From Actinomycetota bacterium (GTDB taxonomy: Bacteria > Actinomycetota > Actinomycetes > Actinomycetales > Microbacteriaceae): a stretch of DNA of 64,000 nucleotides. The number at the start of each line of letters is the position of its first letter. Within the stretch, counting starts at the first letter, position 1. Shown here piece by piece: positions 28,472 to 37,757 of the stretch. Below the pieces are notes generated by a model, which saw only the letters and a list, made by a program, of their open reading frames with translations, made no database searches and had not been told where the DNA came from. A program made the position numbers and the translations under genes. Location of the stretch: NCBI GenBank assembly GCA_947449765.1, contig CANFSP010000001.1:186001-250000 (forward strand). The letters are read 5' to 3'.

Positions 28472-29556
28472 TGGCACACCAGTGGCGCGGCGTTCTCCGC
28501 GAATATCGTGATCGCCTCGATGTCTCAGATGCGACGCCGATTGTCTCGCTTGGCGAGGGTGGCACGCCACTCATTTTCGCTCCCGCGCTTTCCGCGATGA
28601 CCGATGCCAAGGTGTACGTCAAGTACGAGGGGATGAACCCGACGGGTTCGTTTAAAGACCGCGGTATGACAATGGCCGTGTCCAAGGCTGTCGAGCACGG
28701 CGCCAAAGCGGTTATCTGTGCCTCGACCGGAAACACGTCGGCCTCTGCAGCGGCTTACGCGGCACACGCGGGAATTACCGCCGCCGTTCTGGTGCCCGAG
28801 GGGAAAATCTCGATGGGCAAGCTCTCGCAAGCCGTCGCACACAACGGGCAGCTCATTCAGTTGACCGGCAACTTTGACGACTGTCTCGACATCGCTCGTG
28901 ACTTGGCCGAGAACTACCCGGTTCACCTGGTCAACTCGGTGAATAACGATCGAATCGAAGGTCAAAAAACGGCGTCGTTTGAGGTTGTTGAGGTGCTCGA
29001 AGACGCACCGGACATTCACATTCTTCCGGTCGGCAACGCGGGCAACTACACCGCGTATACCCGAGGCTACGCCGAAGAACTCGAGCGCGGTGTCACCACC
29101 AAGATGCCGCGGATGTTCGGATTCCAAGCGGCCGGTAGCGCACCGATCGTGTTAGGTCACCCGGTGAAGAACCCCGACACCATCGCAACCGCTATTCGGA
29201 TCGGTAACCCTGCGTCGTGGGAGTTGGCTCTCACTGCTCGCGAAAAAACCAATGGCTACTTTGGCGCCATCGACGACGAGACGATTCTCAAGGCACAGCG
29301 GCTGCTGTCGGGTCACGTGGGAATTTTCGTTGAGCCGGCATCCGCCATTTCAGTTGCCGGTCTGCTCGATCGCCACGCCGCTGGTGAAATTCCCTCGGGC
29401 GCAACCGTCGTTCTCACCGTTACCGGCCACGGGCTCAAAGACCCGCAGTGGGCGCTTCGCCGCGAGGATGGCTCACAGGTTGAGCCGACCGTTGTGCCCG
29501 TCGACCTCGACGAGGTTGCCGGTGTGCTCGGTTTGGTAAAGGGCGGCACGCACTAA
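28471..29556 (+). CDS. thrC: Threonine synthase
   Basis: PLP beta-elimination/replacement enzyme converting phosphohomoserine to threonine. PLP lysine Lys62 in NPTGSFKDRGM (56-66), ASTGNTSASAAAY, and the phosphate-binding glycine-rich PVGNAGN. Length 361 corresponds to the short class of bacterial threonine synthases. It begins within the hom stop codon (TAATG) and ends the same way into thrB. The intact order hom-thrC-thrB keeps the whole threonine branch together. Confidence 0.97.
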   Translation: MAHQWRGVLREYRDRLDVSDATPIVSLGEGGTPLIFAPALSAMTDAKVYVKYEGMNPTGSFKDRGMTMAVSKAVEHGAKAVICASTGNTSASAAAYAAHAGITAAVLVPEGKISMGKLSQAVAHNGQLIQLTGNFDDCLDIARDLAENYPVHLVNSVNNDRIEGQKTASFEVVEVLEDAPDIHILPVGNAGNYTAYTRGYAEELERGVTTKMPRMFGFQAAGSAPIVLGHPVKNPDTIATAIRIGNPASWELALTAREKTNGYFGAIDDETILKAQRLLSGHVGIFVEPASAISVAGLLDRHAAGEIPSGATVVLTVTGHGLKDPQWALRREDGSQVEPTVVPVDLDEVAGVLGLVKGGTH

Positions 29557-30500
29557 TGATTCCAACGGGCACGCATGTTCGCGTTCGCGTGCCGGCGACG
29601 AGCGCTAACCTCGGGCCGGGATTCGACACTCTCGGACTTGCGCTGGCCTACTACGACGAACTCGAGGTGGAGGTTCGTCACGAGCCCGGTGCCACCGTGC
29701 ACATCACCGGATATGGCTCGGCGGACTCGGGAAACCCGGTTCCAACCAATGAGAAAAATCTCGTGGTTCAAGCCGTTGCGCACGCCTTCGCGTGGGCGAA
29801 ACAGCCACTTCCAGGCTTGACCCTCCGCGCGCGCAACAACATCCCACACAGTCGGGGCATGGGTTCCTCGAGCGCCGCAATCGTGTCCGGCCTGTTGGCT
29901 GCGAAGGGGCTGCTCGACGGCGTTGTCGAGTTCAGCGAGCAGACACTTCTCTCGCTCGCGACTGAGATGGAAGGGCATCCCGACAATGTCGCTCCGGCGT
30001 TGTTTGGGGGACTCACCATCGCGTGGACCGATGAGAACGGAGCACATCAAAAAAAGCTCCTCGTGCACCGAGGCGTATCACCGCTTGTGCTCGTGCCCTC
30101 GTTCACGATGTCGACAAAACTGGCACGCTCGCTTCAACCGGACCAGGTCCCGCACGAGGACGCCATCTTCAACGTCTCACGCTCGTCCCTTCTCGTCGCG
30201 GCGCTCACGCAGAGCCCGGAACTGCTGTTCGTCGCCACGGAAGACAAGCTTCACCAGAACTACCGGGCCGCTGCCATGCCTGAAACGAACACGCTGATTG
30301 CGCAACTTCGTGCCGCGGGCTTTGCCGCCGTGGTGTCAGGCGCGGGGCCATCGATCTTGGTTCTGTGCGATGATCCATCCGCCCGGCAGTCTGCCATTGA
30401 CCTCGTTCGCACCCATCAAGAGACGACCTGGGAGCCACACATGCTCGCCGTCGACTTTATGGGTGCTACAGTTGAGGTGCTACCGGTTGTAGTCGCGTAA
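29556..30500 (+). CDS. thrB: Homoserine kinase
   Basis: GHMP-family kinase that phosphorylates homoserine for ThrC. N-terminal VPATSANLGPGFD (12-24) and the ATP-binding loop IPHSRGMGSSSAA (96-108). The C-terminal GHMP motif AVVSGAGPSIL is also present. Length 314 is normal. Start ATG overlaps the thrC stop. It is the last gene of the operon; a 126-base gap to rho follows. Confidence 0.97.
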   Translation: MIPTGTHVRVRVPATSANLGPGFDTLGLALAYYDELEVEVRHEPGATVHITGYGSADSGNPVPTNEKNLVVQAVAHAFAWAKQPLPGLTLRARNNIPHSRGMGSSSAAIVSGLLAAKGLLDGVVEFSEQTLLSLATEMEGHPDNVAPALFGGLTIAWTDENGAHQKKLLVHRGVSPLVLVPSFTMSTKLARSLQPDQVPHEDAIFNVSRSSLLVAALTQSPELLFVATEDKLHQNYRAAAMPETNTLIAQLRAAGFAAVVSGAGPSILVLCDDPSARQSAIDLVRTHQETTWEPHMLAVDFMGATVEVLPVVVA

Positions 30501-30626
30501 CTCTTACGCGAGGCTCCCGGAGCATTCATTCGAAGCATTCGCTTCATCTCAAACACACGTTGCTGATGTGCCCTGCTCTTCGCGAGCGGTTGGTGAACAT
30601 CCGTGTGAAAAAACTAAGGAGAAATC
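30501..30626 (+). promoter_or_regulatory. rho leader region
   Basis: A 126-base gap between thrB and rho. It ends in a strong ribosome site AAGGAG (30616-30621) five bases before the GTG at 30627. A small 5-bp hairpin (GAAGC/GCTTC) lies mid-leader. Rho leaders in other bacteria mediate autogenous termination, but no specific element is recognisable here. Confidence 0.35.
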
Positions 30627-32387
30627 GTGGAAGAAGAAACCACGCAGGGCATTGACCTTTCAGGCGAAGCAGAAGTAGCCAAGAAGCCACTTCGCCGATC
30701 CCGCCGCGTCGTCGCAACAGATCCGGCTGAGGCGGTTAGCGCGAGCGATCACGTCAACACCACATCCGCCGAGGGCTTCGGCTCGGGCATCACCACGGAT
30801 GATGCCGCAGCAGCTGAAGCTGGCCCCCGCCGCGGTCGTGGACGTGCCCGCGGCAAGAGCGAGGACGAGGCACCCGCAAACGGTGACTCATCGAGCGACA
30901 GTGCTGGTCGCCAGAGTAACGCCGTCGCGAGCGAGAATCAGAGCGAGGGTGACAGCGGTTCCGGGTCATCTGATGCCGGTGATCAGGGTGAGCAGGGTGA
31001 GCAGGGTGAGCGTCAGAGCCGCAACCGCAACCGAAACCGCAACCGTAATGGCCGCAACAACAATTCAGGTTCCGCACATAATTCCGGTGACGACTCAGAC
31101 GATGAGGGAAATGGATCGGATTCCGGCTCTAACTCGAACGACAATGGCGCGGATCGCGATCCGCGTCAGAGCCGCAACCGTCAGCGCGATCGTCGCCGCG
31201 GTCGTAACGGAATGGATGACTTCGAACCGGAGATCCTCGACGACGACGTGCTCATCCCCATTGCTGGCGTGTTGGACATCCTCGACAACTACGCATTCGT
31301 GCGCACCGCTGGCTACCTCCCCGGGACGAGTGACGTTTACGTCTCGCTGGGCCAGGTCAAGAAGTACAACATGCGTAAGGGTGACGCTGTCATCGGCGCC
31401 GTCAAGCAGCCTCGCGAGGGTGAAAACTTCGGTCGCCAGAAATTCAACGCACTCGTCAAGGTGGATTCCATCAACGCACAATCTGTTGAGCAGGCTGCCA
31501 CACGCGTCGATTTCCACGACCTGACCCCGCTCTACCCGCAGGAGCGTCTGCGCCTCGAGACCGAGTCGACAAAGCTCACCACCCGGATCATCGATCTGGT
31601 AGCACCGATCGGCAAGGGACAGCGCGGACTCATTGTGGCGCCGCCCAAGGCTGGCAAGACCGTTGTGATGCAGCAAATCGCTAACGCCATCGCCGAGAAT
31701 AACCCCGAGGTTCACCTCATGGTCGTTTTGGTTGACGAGCGTCCGGAAGAGGTCACCGAGATGCAGCGCACCGTCAAGGGTGAGGTCATCGCGTCAACCT
31801 TCGACCGTCCGGCAGAAGACCACACCACGGTTGCCGAGTTAGCGATTGAACGCGCCAAGCGTTTGGTTGAACTCGGTCAGGATGTCGTTGTCCTCCTGGA
31901 CTCCATCACCCGCCTCGGCCGTGCCTACAATCTCTCGGCTCCGGCCTCGGGTCGCGTGCTCAGTGGTGGCGTAGATGCCGCCGCGCTCTACCCGCCCAAG
32001 AAGTTCTTCGGCGCAGCGCGAAACATCGAAAACGGTGGGTCGCTGACCATCATCGCCTCGGCACTCGTCGAGACCGGATCCAAGATGGACGAGGTTATCT
32101 TCGAGGAGTTCAAGGGAACCGGAAACATGGAGCTGCGCCTCTCACGCGCACTGGCCGACAAGCGCATCTTCCCGGCGGTTGACATCAGTGCCTCGGGCAC
32201 ACGTCGCGAAGAGATGCTCATGGGAGCCGATGAGGTTAAAGTCACCTGGTCGATTCGTCGCGCGCTCGCCGGTCTCGAACCGCAGGCCGCTCTCGAGTCA
32301 GTGCTTGGCAAGCTCAAGGACACCGGCAGCAACGTCGAGTTCCTCATGCTCATGCAGAAGTCGGGCGTCAACGGGCAGGACAACTAA
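30627..32387 (+). CDS. rho: Transcription termination factor Rho
   Basis: Hexameric RNA-dependent ATPase that ends transcription. Residues 1-190 are low complexity and basic: an Arg/Ala part, then QGEQGEQGE (encoded by three exact 9-bp repeats at 30984-31010), (NR)n runs and Asp/Ser/Asn stretches. The cold-shock RNA-binding domain follows (about 205-275, with [13 protein letters not shown]). The RecA-like ATPase has Walker A PKAGKT at 340-345, Walker B region [15 protein letters not shown], and the Q/R-loop region downstream. I do not see the helical Rho_N domain that normally opens the protein. GTG start with strong ribosome site. prfA follows after 5 bases. Confidence 0.97.
   Translation: MEEETTQGIDLSGEAEVAKKPLRRSRRVVATDPAEAVSASDHVNTTSAEGFGSGITTDDAAAAEAGPRRGRGRARGKSEDEAPANGDSSSDSAGRQSNAVASENQSEGDSGSGSSDAGDQGEQGEQGERQSRNRNRNRNRNGRNNNSGSAHNSGDDSDDEGNGSDSGSNSNDNGADRDPRQSRNRQRDRRRGRNGMDDFEPEILDDDVLIPIAGVLDILDNYAFVRTAGYLPGTSDVYVSLGQVKKYNMRKGDAVIGAVKQPREGENFGRQKFNALVKVDSINAQSVEQAATRVDFHDLTPLYPQERLRLETESTKLTTRIIDLVAPIGKGQRGLIVAPPKAGKTVVMQQIANAIAENNPEVHLMVVLVDERPEEVTEMQRTVKGEVIASTFDRPAEDHTTVAELAIERAKRLVELGQDVVVLLDSITRLGRAYNLSAPASGRVLSGGVDAAALYPPKKFFGAARNIENGGSLTIIASALVETGSKMDEVIFEEFKGTGNMELRLSRALADKRIFPAVDISASGTRREEMLMGADEVKVTWSIRRALAGLEPQAALESVLGKLKDTGSNVEFLMLMQKSGVNGQDN
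30984..31010 (+). repeat. Triple 9-bp tandem repeat in rho
   Basis: Three identical copies of CAGGGTGAG encode Gln-Gly-Glu repeats. A degenerate hexamer array of the form AACCGN (about 31023-31047), encoding Asn-Arg, follows. Such repeats expand and contract by slippage, which may explain length variation of this region. Confidence 0.8.
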
Positions 32388-32392
32388 ACCTC

Positions 32393-33472
32393 GTGTTTGA
32401 TTCGGTAAAAACTCTGCTCGCCGAGCACGAGGCGCTTCAGACGGAGCTGTCGGACCCGGCGGTTCACGCCGATCCGGCGCGCTCCAAGAAGCTCAATCGT
32501 CGGTACGCCGAGCTGAGCCAAATCAAGGCAGCCTATGAGGGTTGGATTCAGGCGCAGGATGACCTTGCCGCCGCTAAAGAACTCGCCAAAGAGGATGACG
32601 CCTTTGCCGAAGAAGTCCCCGCGCTTGAGCTCGCCCTTCCGGTAGCTCAGGAAAAACTTCGGCGTTTGCTCATCCCTCGCGATCCGGACGACGGTCGTGA
32701 CGTGATTATGGAAATCAAAGCGGGTGAGGGTGGCGCGGAATCCGCGCTGTTCGCCGCGGATTTGCTCCGCATGTATCAGCACTATGCCGAGTCGAAGGGC
32801 TGGAAAACGGAGCTGCTCGAGCGCACCGAATCCGACCTTGGCGGTTACAAGGATGTGCAGATCGCGATCAAGGGCAATTCGCCCGACCCGTCACAGGGAG
32901 TGTGGGCTCACCTTAAGTACGAGGGCGGCGTGCACCGGGTGCAGCGCGTCCCGGCGACCGAGTCACAGGGACGTATTCACACCTCCGCCGCGGGTGTTCT
33001 CGTGTTTCCCGAAGCGGATGAACCCGAAGAAGTTGAGATCAGTCAAAACGATCTGAAGATCGACGTCTACCGATCCTCAGGACCTGGCGGTCAGTCGGTC
33101 AACACGACTGACTCGGCCGTGCGCATCACACACCTTCCCACCGGAATCGTCGTCTCGATGCAAAACGAGAAGAGCCAGCTGCAGAACCGCGAGGCGGGAA
33201 TGCGTGTGCTCCGCGCGCGCATTTTGGCCAAGCAGCAAGAAGAAGCTGAGGCCGAGGCCAGTGCTGCTCGCAAAACGCAGGTGCGCACGGTTGACCGCTC
33301 GGAGCGCATCCGTACCTATAACTTTCCAGAGAACCGTATCGCCGATCACCGAACGGGGTACAAGGCCTACGACCTCGACCGCGTGATGGATGGCGCCCTC
33401 GGTCCCATTGTGGAGTCCTGCATCAAGATGGATGAAGAATCTCGTCTGTCAGCCATCGGCGACGCCAGCTAG
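32393..33472 (+). CDS. prfA: Peptide chain release factor 1
   Basis: Recognises UAA and UAG stop codons and releases the peptide from the ribosome. The anticodon-like PxT motif lies in [10 protein letters not shown], and the catalytic GGQ is at residues 232-234 in [12 protein letters not shown]. Length 359 is standard. GTG start five bases after the rho stop, so cotranscribed with rho. Its modifying methyltransferase PrmC, usually the next gene, is displaced about 2.7 kb downstream by galE, cysE and cysK. Confidence 0.97.
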   Translation: MFDSVKTLLAEHEALQTELSDPAVHADPARSKKLNRRYAELSQIKAAYEGWIQAQDDLAAAKELAKEDDAFAEEVPALELALPVAQEKLRRLLIPRDPDDGRDVIMEIKAGEGGAESALFAADLLRMYQHYAESKGWKTELLERTESDLGGYKDVQIAIKGNSPDPSQGVWAHLKYEGGVHRVQRVPATESQGRIHTSAAGVLVFPEADEPEEVEISQNDLKIDVYRSSGPGGQSVNTTDSAVRITHLPTGIVVSMQNEKSQLQNREAGMRVLRARILAKQQEEAEAEASAARKTQVRTVDRSERIRTYNFPENRIADHRTGYKAYDLDRVMDGALGPIVESCIKMDEESRLSAIGDAS

Positions 33473-33481
33473 CGAGCTCGC

Positions 33482-34456
33482 ATGGCGTGGTTAGTCACCG
33501 GCGGTGCCGGCTACATCGGTTCTCACGTGGTTCGCGAATTTCTCGCTGCGGGCATCGACGCGGTCGTCCTCGACGACTTGTCTTCGGGGCACGAGGATTT
33601 CGTTCCCACCGGGGTTCGATTCGTCCGGGGCAGCTTGCTCGATGAGTCTGCCCTGAATGAGGCACTTGCTGGCCAGGGTGACGGGCACATTACCGGTGTG
33701 GTTCATCTCGCTGGATACAAATACGCGGGCGAGTCCGTTCAGCGACCACTGCACACCTACGAGCAAAACGTCACGGCGACCGTCAATCTCCTGTCGGCGA
33801 TGCAACGCCACGAGGTGACGAATATCGTGTTTTCGTCAAGTGCTGCCGTGTATGGCTCACCCGATGTGGCGCAGGTCACTGAGGACACCGCGACCGACCC
33901 GCAGTCGCCCTACGGTGAGACCAAGTTGCTCGGGGAGTGGCTGATGGCGGCGCAAGGCCAGGCCACGGGATTGCGGCACACCTCGCTGCGCTACTTCAAC
34001 GTCGTGGGTTCCGGAAGCGTAGAGATCGTCGACACGAGCCCCTTCAATCTTTTCCCCCTCGTGTTTCGCGCTTTGGGTGACGGACGCACCCCGGCAATTT
34101 TTGGTGATACCTACCCCACGCCTGACGGCACCTGCGTGCGCGACTACGTGCATGTCACCGACATTGCTCGGGCGCACGTGGCTGCCGCGCAAAAAATGAT
34201 GGATGGCGTTGCACTCGATGCCGTGTACAACCTTGGCGCCGGCGACGGAACGTCTGTTCGGGACATCATGAACGTCATGGCCGAGGCCACCGGGATCACG
34301 TTCACCCCGGACATTAAGCCACCTCGCGCAGGAGATCCGGCACGAATTGTGGCCTCGGGAGCCGCTGCTGCCCGTGATCTGGGCTGGGCTAACACCTACT
34401 CGCTGACCGAAATGGCGCAGTCGTCGTGGGCGGCCTGGCAGCGTCGGTTTAAATAA
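33482..34456 (+). CDS. galE: UDP-glucose 4-epimerase (second copy)
   Basis: SDR-family UDP-sugar epimerase, 324 residues. [11 protein letters not shown] at the N-terminus, [20 protein letters not shown], catalytic [19 protein letters not shown] and a C-terminal GDPARIVAS. The substrate-side [12 protein letters not shown] and the general wording differ from the copy at 24719, so the two are not a recent duplication. One may act on another UDP-sugar such as UDP-GlcNAc. It starts 9 bases after prfA. Its last 8 bases overlap the convergent cysE gene. Confidence 0.88.
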   Translation: MAWLVTGGAGYIGSHVVREFLAAGIDAVVLDDLSSGHEDFVPTGVRFVRGSLLDESALNEALAGQGDGHITGVVHLAGYKYAGESVQRPLHTYEQNVTATVNLLSAMQRHEVTNIVFSSSAAVYGSPDVAQVTEDTATDPQSPYGETKLLGEWLMAAQGQATGLRHTSLRYFNVVGSGSVEIVDTSPFNLFPLVFRALGDGRTPAIFGDTYPTPDGTCVRDYVHVTDIARAHVAAAQKMMDGVALDAVYNLGAGDGTSVRDIMNVMAEATGITFTPDIKPPRAGDPARIVASGAAAARDLGWANTYSLTEMAQSSWAAWQRRFK

Positions 34457-35027
34457 AAATCGCGGGATCAACCCAGTCGATGTCGGGAACAGTGGCCGCG
34501 CGTTTGGTTCCGCCGACCTCTTTTTTCGCACTTACCTTGGCGGGGATTCCCACGGCAATCGAATTCGCGGGCACGTCAGAGACAACGACCGCGTTGGCGC
34601 CGATGGCGCTGTGATCGCCGATGTGAATCGCGCCGAGAATTTTGGCGCCCGCACCCACGACCACGTGATTTCCGAGCGTGGGATGCCGCTTACCGGCTTC
34701 CAGTGATCGACCGCCCAGGGTCACGCCGTGATACAGCATGACGTCATCTCCGATGATGGCCGTCTCGCCGATGACGACCCCCATGCCGTGGTCAATGAAG
34801 AACCGTTTGCCGATGTGTGCGCCGGGATGGATTTCGATGCCGGTGAGGAAGCGCATCCATTGTGAACCGAGGCGTGCCCACAGTTTGAAGCCCGCTTTCC
34901 AGAGGCGGTGATGCCACCGGTGCCACCAAATGGCGTGCAGACCCGAGGAGACGAGAAACGTCTCGAACCCGTTGCGCGCGGCTGGGTCGTGGGATCGTGC
35001 GTTGCGCACATCATCGCGAATGGACAT
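34449..35027 (-). CDS. cysE: Serine O-acetyltransferase
   Basis: Acetylates serine with acetyl-CoA to give O-acetylserine for cysteine synthesis. A 192-residue short-type CysE: N-terminal helical part with [13 protein letters not shown], then a left-handed beta-helix of hexapeptide repeats ([39 protein letters not shown]). The catalytic His-Asp region is [11 protein letters not shown]. It lies downstream of cysK on the same strand with a 97-base gap, and overlaps galE by 8 bases tail to tail. A TAACCT box on the minus strand at 35036-35041 ends 8 bases before the ATG, so it may also have its own leaderless transcript. Confidence 0.95.
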   Translation of the reverse strand: MSIRDDVRNARSHDPAARNGFETFLVSSGLHAIWWHRWHHRLWKAGFKLWARLGSQWMRFLTGIEIHPGAHIGKRFFIDHGMGVVIGETAIIGDDVMLYHGVTLGGRSLEAGKRHPTLGNHVVVGAGAKILGAIHIGDHSAIGANAVVVSDVPANSIAVGIPAKVSAKKEVGGTKRAATVPDIDWVDPAIFI

Positions 35028-35068
35028 CGTTACCTAGGTTAGTTGCCACGGCTGCGGTTAAATGCATG

Positions 35069-35095
35069 TTGGCCCGGTCACAGTAACCGAGCCAA
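35069..35095 (-). terminator. Imperfect hairpin between cysK and cysE
   Basis: A 10-bp stem with one C-A mismatch and a 7-base loop lies in the cysK-cysE gap. No T-tract follows, so it may be an attenuating or RNA-stabilising element rather than a full terminator. Confidence 0.35.
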
Positions 35096-35124
35096 CACAG
35101 CAGATATTCCCCTGCAGGGACCAA

Positions 35125-36072
35125 TTAATCGCGGAACGGCTCCCACAGCACGGTTGACACGTAGCGCTCACCAAAGTCACACACAATGGCGACGATGGTC
35201 TTGCCGGCATTTTCTGGTCGCTTGGCCACCTCGATGGCAGCGTGGAAAATCGCTCCGGTCGAGATGCCGGCGAGGATACCCTCTTCGGCGGCCAGACGGC
35301 GAGCGACCTCGACTGCGGTGTCAATGTTCACATCGAACACTTCGTCGTAGGCGGTCCGGTCGAGAATCGGGGGAATGAAGTTCGCACCGATGCCTTGAAT
35401 CTTGTGTGGGCCGGGAGCACCACCATTGAGGATGGGCGACTCGAGCGGCTCAACGGCGATGATTTGCACGCCGGGCTTGAGCTCCTTGAGGCGCTGCCCC
35501 ACACCGGTGATGGTTCCACCGGTTCCGACGCCGGCAATGAAAATGTCCACGCCTCCGTCGGTGTCCGCCCAAATCTCTTCGGCGGTTGTTTCGCGGTGAA
35601 TCTGCGGGTTGGCCTCGTTCTCGAACTGACGGGCAAGAATCGCTCCGGGAGTGTTCGCGACAATTTCTTCGGCCTTGGCGACCGCACCCTTCATGCCTTC
35701 AGAGCCCGGGGTCAAGACAATCTCAGCGCCAAAGGCACGAAGCAAAACACGACGCTCGGTGGACATGGTTTCCGGCATGGTGAGGATGACGTTATAGCCT
35801 CGAGCAGCACCGATGAGGGCGAGTGCAATTCCGGTGTTTCCCGATGTGCCCTCCACGATGGTGCCACCGGGCTTGAGTTCACCCGATTTTTCTGCGGCAT
35901 CGATGATCGCCTTACCCAGGCGATCTTTCACCGAGTTTCCTGGGTTGTAGAACTCGAGCTTGGCGAGCACGGTTGCTCCCGCACCTTCGGTCAGGCGGTT
36001 GATCTTCACCAGTGGCGTGTTTCCGGTGACGTCAGTGATGTTGTTATAAACGCGGCCCACGAGGGCTCCCAT
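35125..36072 (-). CDS. cysK: Cysteine synthase A
   Basis: PLP enzyme that makes cysteine from O-acetylserine and sulfide. Start ATG at 36072 gives 315 residues beginning [14 protein letters not shown]; the open frame extends far upstream into prmC but has no homology there. The PLP lysine is in [11 protein letters not shown], the substrate loop is [11 protein letters not shown], and the phosphate site is [10 protein letters not shown]. With cysE it forms the cysteine-synthesis unit on the minus strand, inside an otherwise plus-strand block of conserved genes. It is divergent from prmC with 91 bases between starts. Confidence 0.95.
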   Translation of the reverse strand: MGALVGRVYNNITDVTGNTPLVKINRLTEGAGATVLAKLEFYNPGNSVKDRLGKAIIDAAEKSGELKPGGTIVEGTSGNTGIALALIGAARGYNVILTMPETMSTERRVLLRAFGAEIVLTPGSEGMKGAVAKAEEIVANTPGAILARQFENEANPQIHRETTAEEIWADTDGGVDIFIAGVGTGGTITGVGQRLKELKPGVQIIAVEPLESPILNGGAPGPHKIQGIGANFIPPILDRTAYDEVFDVNIDTAVEVARRLAAEEGILAGISTGAIFHAAIEVAKRPENAGKTIVAIVCDFGERYVSTVLWEPFRD

Positions 36073-36163
36073 CCGTAAGTAAGTGTGTTGGAGGAAAAAT
36101 TGCTTACTGCAAGAGTATGCAGGGCGAGTGCTTTTGCGACTTTCTGTTACGGTCAATGACATC

Positions 36164-37042
36164 ATGACCGATTCCTCTGGCGATATTTCGACCGTGCGAG
36201 ACTGGGCAATTCGCCAATTGAGCGAGGGTGGCGTGCCCGACCCCAGCGTCGATGCAGACCTTATCCTCGGTTTTGTCTGGGGACTCACGCGTGGCGAGGT
36301 GGAGGCCAAGGCCCTCACCGGCGGTGTGCTGCCCGCAGATACGCATGGCGAGCGGGCCCAGTTCACCGAGTTTGTCGAGCGTCGAGCCGCACGTGAGCCG
36401 CTGCAACACATCCTCGGTGTGGCCTGGTTTCGGTCACTCGAGCTAGAGGTCGGGCCGGGCGTTTTTGTACCGCGCCCCGAAACGGAACTCCTCGCCGAGT
36501 TCGCCGTCGAGGCACTTCGGGCACAGGCCAGCCCCTCACCGATCGGCGTCGATCTCGGCACGGGCAGTGGCGCCATTGCGATATCGATGGCCACCGAGGT
36601 GCCGCACGCCACGGTCTACGCAGTCGAGAAGAGCCCCGACGCCCTGCCCTGGACGCGCAAAAATATTGCGCGATACGGCAACCGCGTCACACTGGTCGAG
36701 GGTGATTTGGCTCGCGCGCTGACCGAGCTCGACGGCACGGTTTCCGTCGTCGCATCCAACCCGCCCTACATCCCGGATTCTGCCATTCCGCGCGACGTCG
36801 AGGTCGCCAGATTCGATCCGGCAATCGCGCTCTTTGGTGGTGAGGATGGCCTCGACGTGGTTCGTTCGCTGTCGCTCCGAGCCCGCGACCTCGTGCACCC
36901 GGGCGGAGTCCTCATCATCGAGCACGGCGAGCTTCAGGGTGCTGAGATTCGCGCACTTCTCCAGGCCGATGGATGGCGTAACCCGCAGACCCTGCGTGAC
37001 CTCACCCAGCGCGATCGCTATACGCGGGCGACCCGACCCTAA
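36164..37042 (+). CDS. prmC: Release factor glutamine methyltransferase
   Basis: SAM-dependent N5-methylation of the GGQ glutamine of release factors. Helical N-terminal domain, SAM motif DLGTGSG at residues 130-136, catalytic NPPY at 199-202, and the R(P)ETE substrate-side motif [10 protein letters not shown] start at ATG 36164 (292 residues); a GTG at 36083 in the same frame would add 27 unlikely residues across the cysK promoter region. It follows prfA in most actinobacteria; here the gap is filled by galE, cysE and cysK. Confidence 0.95.
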   Translation: MTDSSGDISTVRDWAIRQLSEGGVPDPSVDADLILGFVWGLTRGEVEAKALTGGVLPADTHGERAQFTEFVERRAAREPLQHILGVAWFRSLELEVGPGVFVPRPETELLAEFAVEALRAQASPSPIGVDLGTGSGAIAISMATEVPHATVYAVEKSPDALPWTRKNIARYGNRVTLVEGDLARALTELDGTVSVVASNPPYIPDSAIPRDVEVARFDPAIALFGGEDGLDVVRSLSLRARDLVHPGGVLIIEHGELQGAEIRALLQADGWRNPQTLRDLTQRDRYTRATRP

Positions 37043-37065
37043 CCTGTTCCGCAGGATGCCTGCCT

Positions 37066-37071
37066 TAGGCT
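37066..37071 (+). promoter_or_regulatory. -10 box upstream of tsaC
   Basis: TAGGCT ends 9 bases before the ATG at 37081, with no clear Shine-Dalgarno, so tsaC may be expressed from a near-leaderless transcript in addition to read-through from prmC. Confidence 0.4.
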
Positions 37072-37080
37072 GAATAGGTC

Positions 37081-37755
37081 ATGTCCAGCGTCTTCGATAC
37101 CCGCGTTGATGCCGAGCTTCTTGCCGGCATGCGTTTAGCGCGCACGGCAATCGCCAAGGGCTCACTGGTGGTTATTCCCACCGATACGGTTTACGGAATT
37201 GCCGCCGACGCGTTTTCGACGGGGGCAGTTTCCGCGTTGCTCGCCGCCAAAGGTCGGGGTCGGCAATCCCCACCTCCCGTCCTCATCCCGGGCATTCAGA
37301 CCTTGCCGGCGCTGGCCGCACATGTGCCCGATCAGCTCAGTGCCCTCGCTGAGGCGTTTTGGCCGGGGGGACTGACCGTTGTGGTGGATGCGCAGCCCTC
37401 GCTCGCGTGGGATCTCGGCGACACGCACGGAACCGTCGCACTGCGCGTTCCCGCGCATCCCATTGCCCTCGAGCTGCTCGCCGAAACGGGTCCCCTTGCC
37501 GTGTCCAGCGCGAATCTCACCGGGTCACCTGCGGCGCAGACGGCCGCGGCCGCATTCGAGCAGCTTGGCTCGAGTGTTGACGTGTACCTCGAAGCCGGTG
37601 AGTCAGCCACGGCCGCATCCACGATTGTGGATGTGACTGCGCTCATGCGTGGTACCGGAGCAGCGCGCATCCTGCGTGACGGCGCCATCTCGTCCGCGGC
37701 ACTGCGCGACGTCCTCGGCGACGACCTCGAACCTGCCACCGATCGGCTGGTCTAG
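37081..37755 (+). CDS. tsaC: Threonylcarbamoyl-AMP synthase (Sua5/YrdC family)
   Basis: Makes threonylcarbamoyl-AMP from threonine, bicarbonate and ATP for the t6A37 modification of tRNAs reading ANN codons. A 224-residue YrdC-type protein: IPTDTVYGIAADAF near residue 32, KGRGRQSPPPVLIP, WPGGLTVV, TVALRVPAHP, and SSANLTGSPAA. The C-terminal Sua5 domain is absent, as in the short form. It lies between prmC and wecA, its usual actinobacterial position. wecA starts 2 bases after its stop. Confidence 0.94.
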   Translation: MSSVFDTRVDAELLAGMRLARTAIAKGSLVVIPTDTVYGIAADAFSTGAVSALLAAKGRGRQSPPPVLIPGIQTLPALAAHVPDQLSALAEAFWPGGLTVVVDAQPSLAWDLGDTHGTVALRVPAHPIALELLAETGPLAVSSANLTGSPAAQTAAAAFEQLGSSVDVYLEAGESATAASTIVDVTALMRGTGAARILRDGAISSAALRDVLGDDLEPATDRLV

Positions 37756-37757
37756 TC

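Noticed and set aside
30984-31047. rho tandem repeats as a phase-variation switch
   Set aside because: The units are 9 and 6 bp, multiples of three, so slippage changes length but not frame.
36073-36612. Long upstream extension of the cysK frame
   Set aside because: The extra 180 codons run antisense to prmC, are low in homology-like features, and the conserved CysK start is at 36072.
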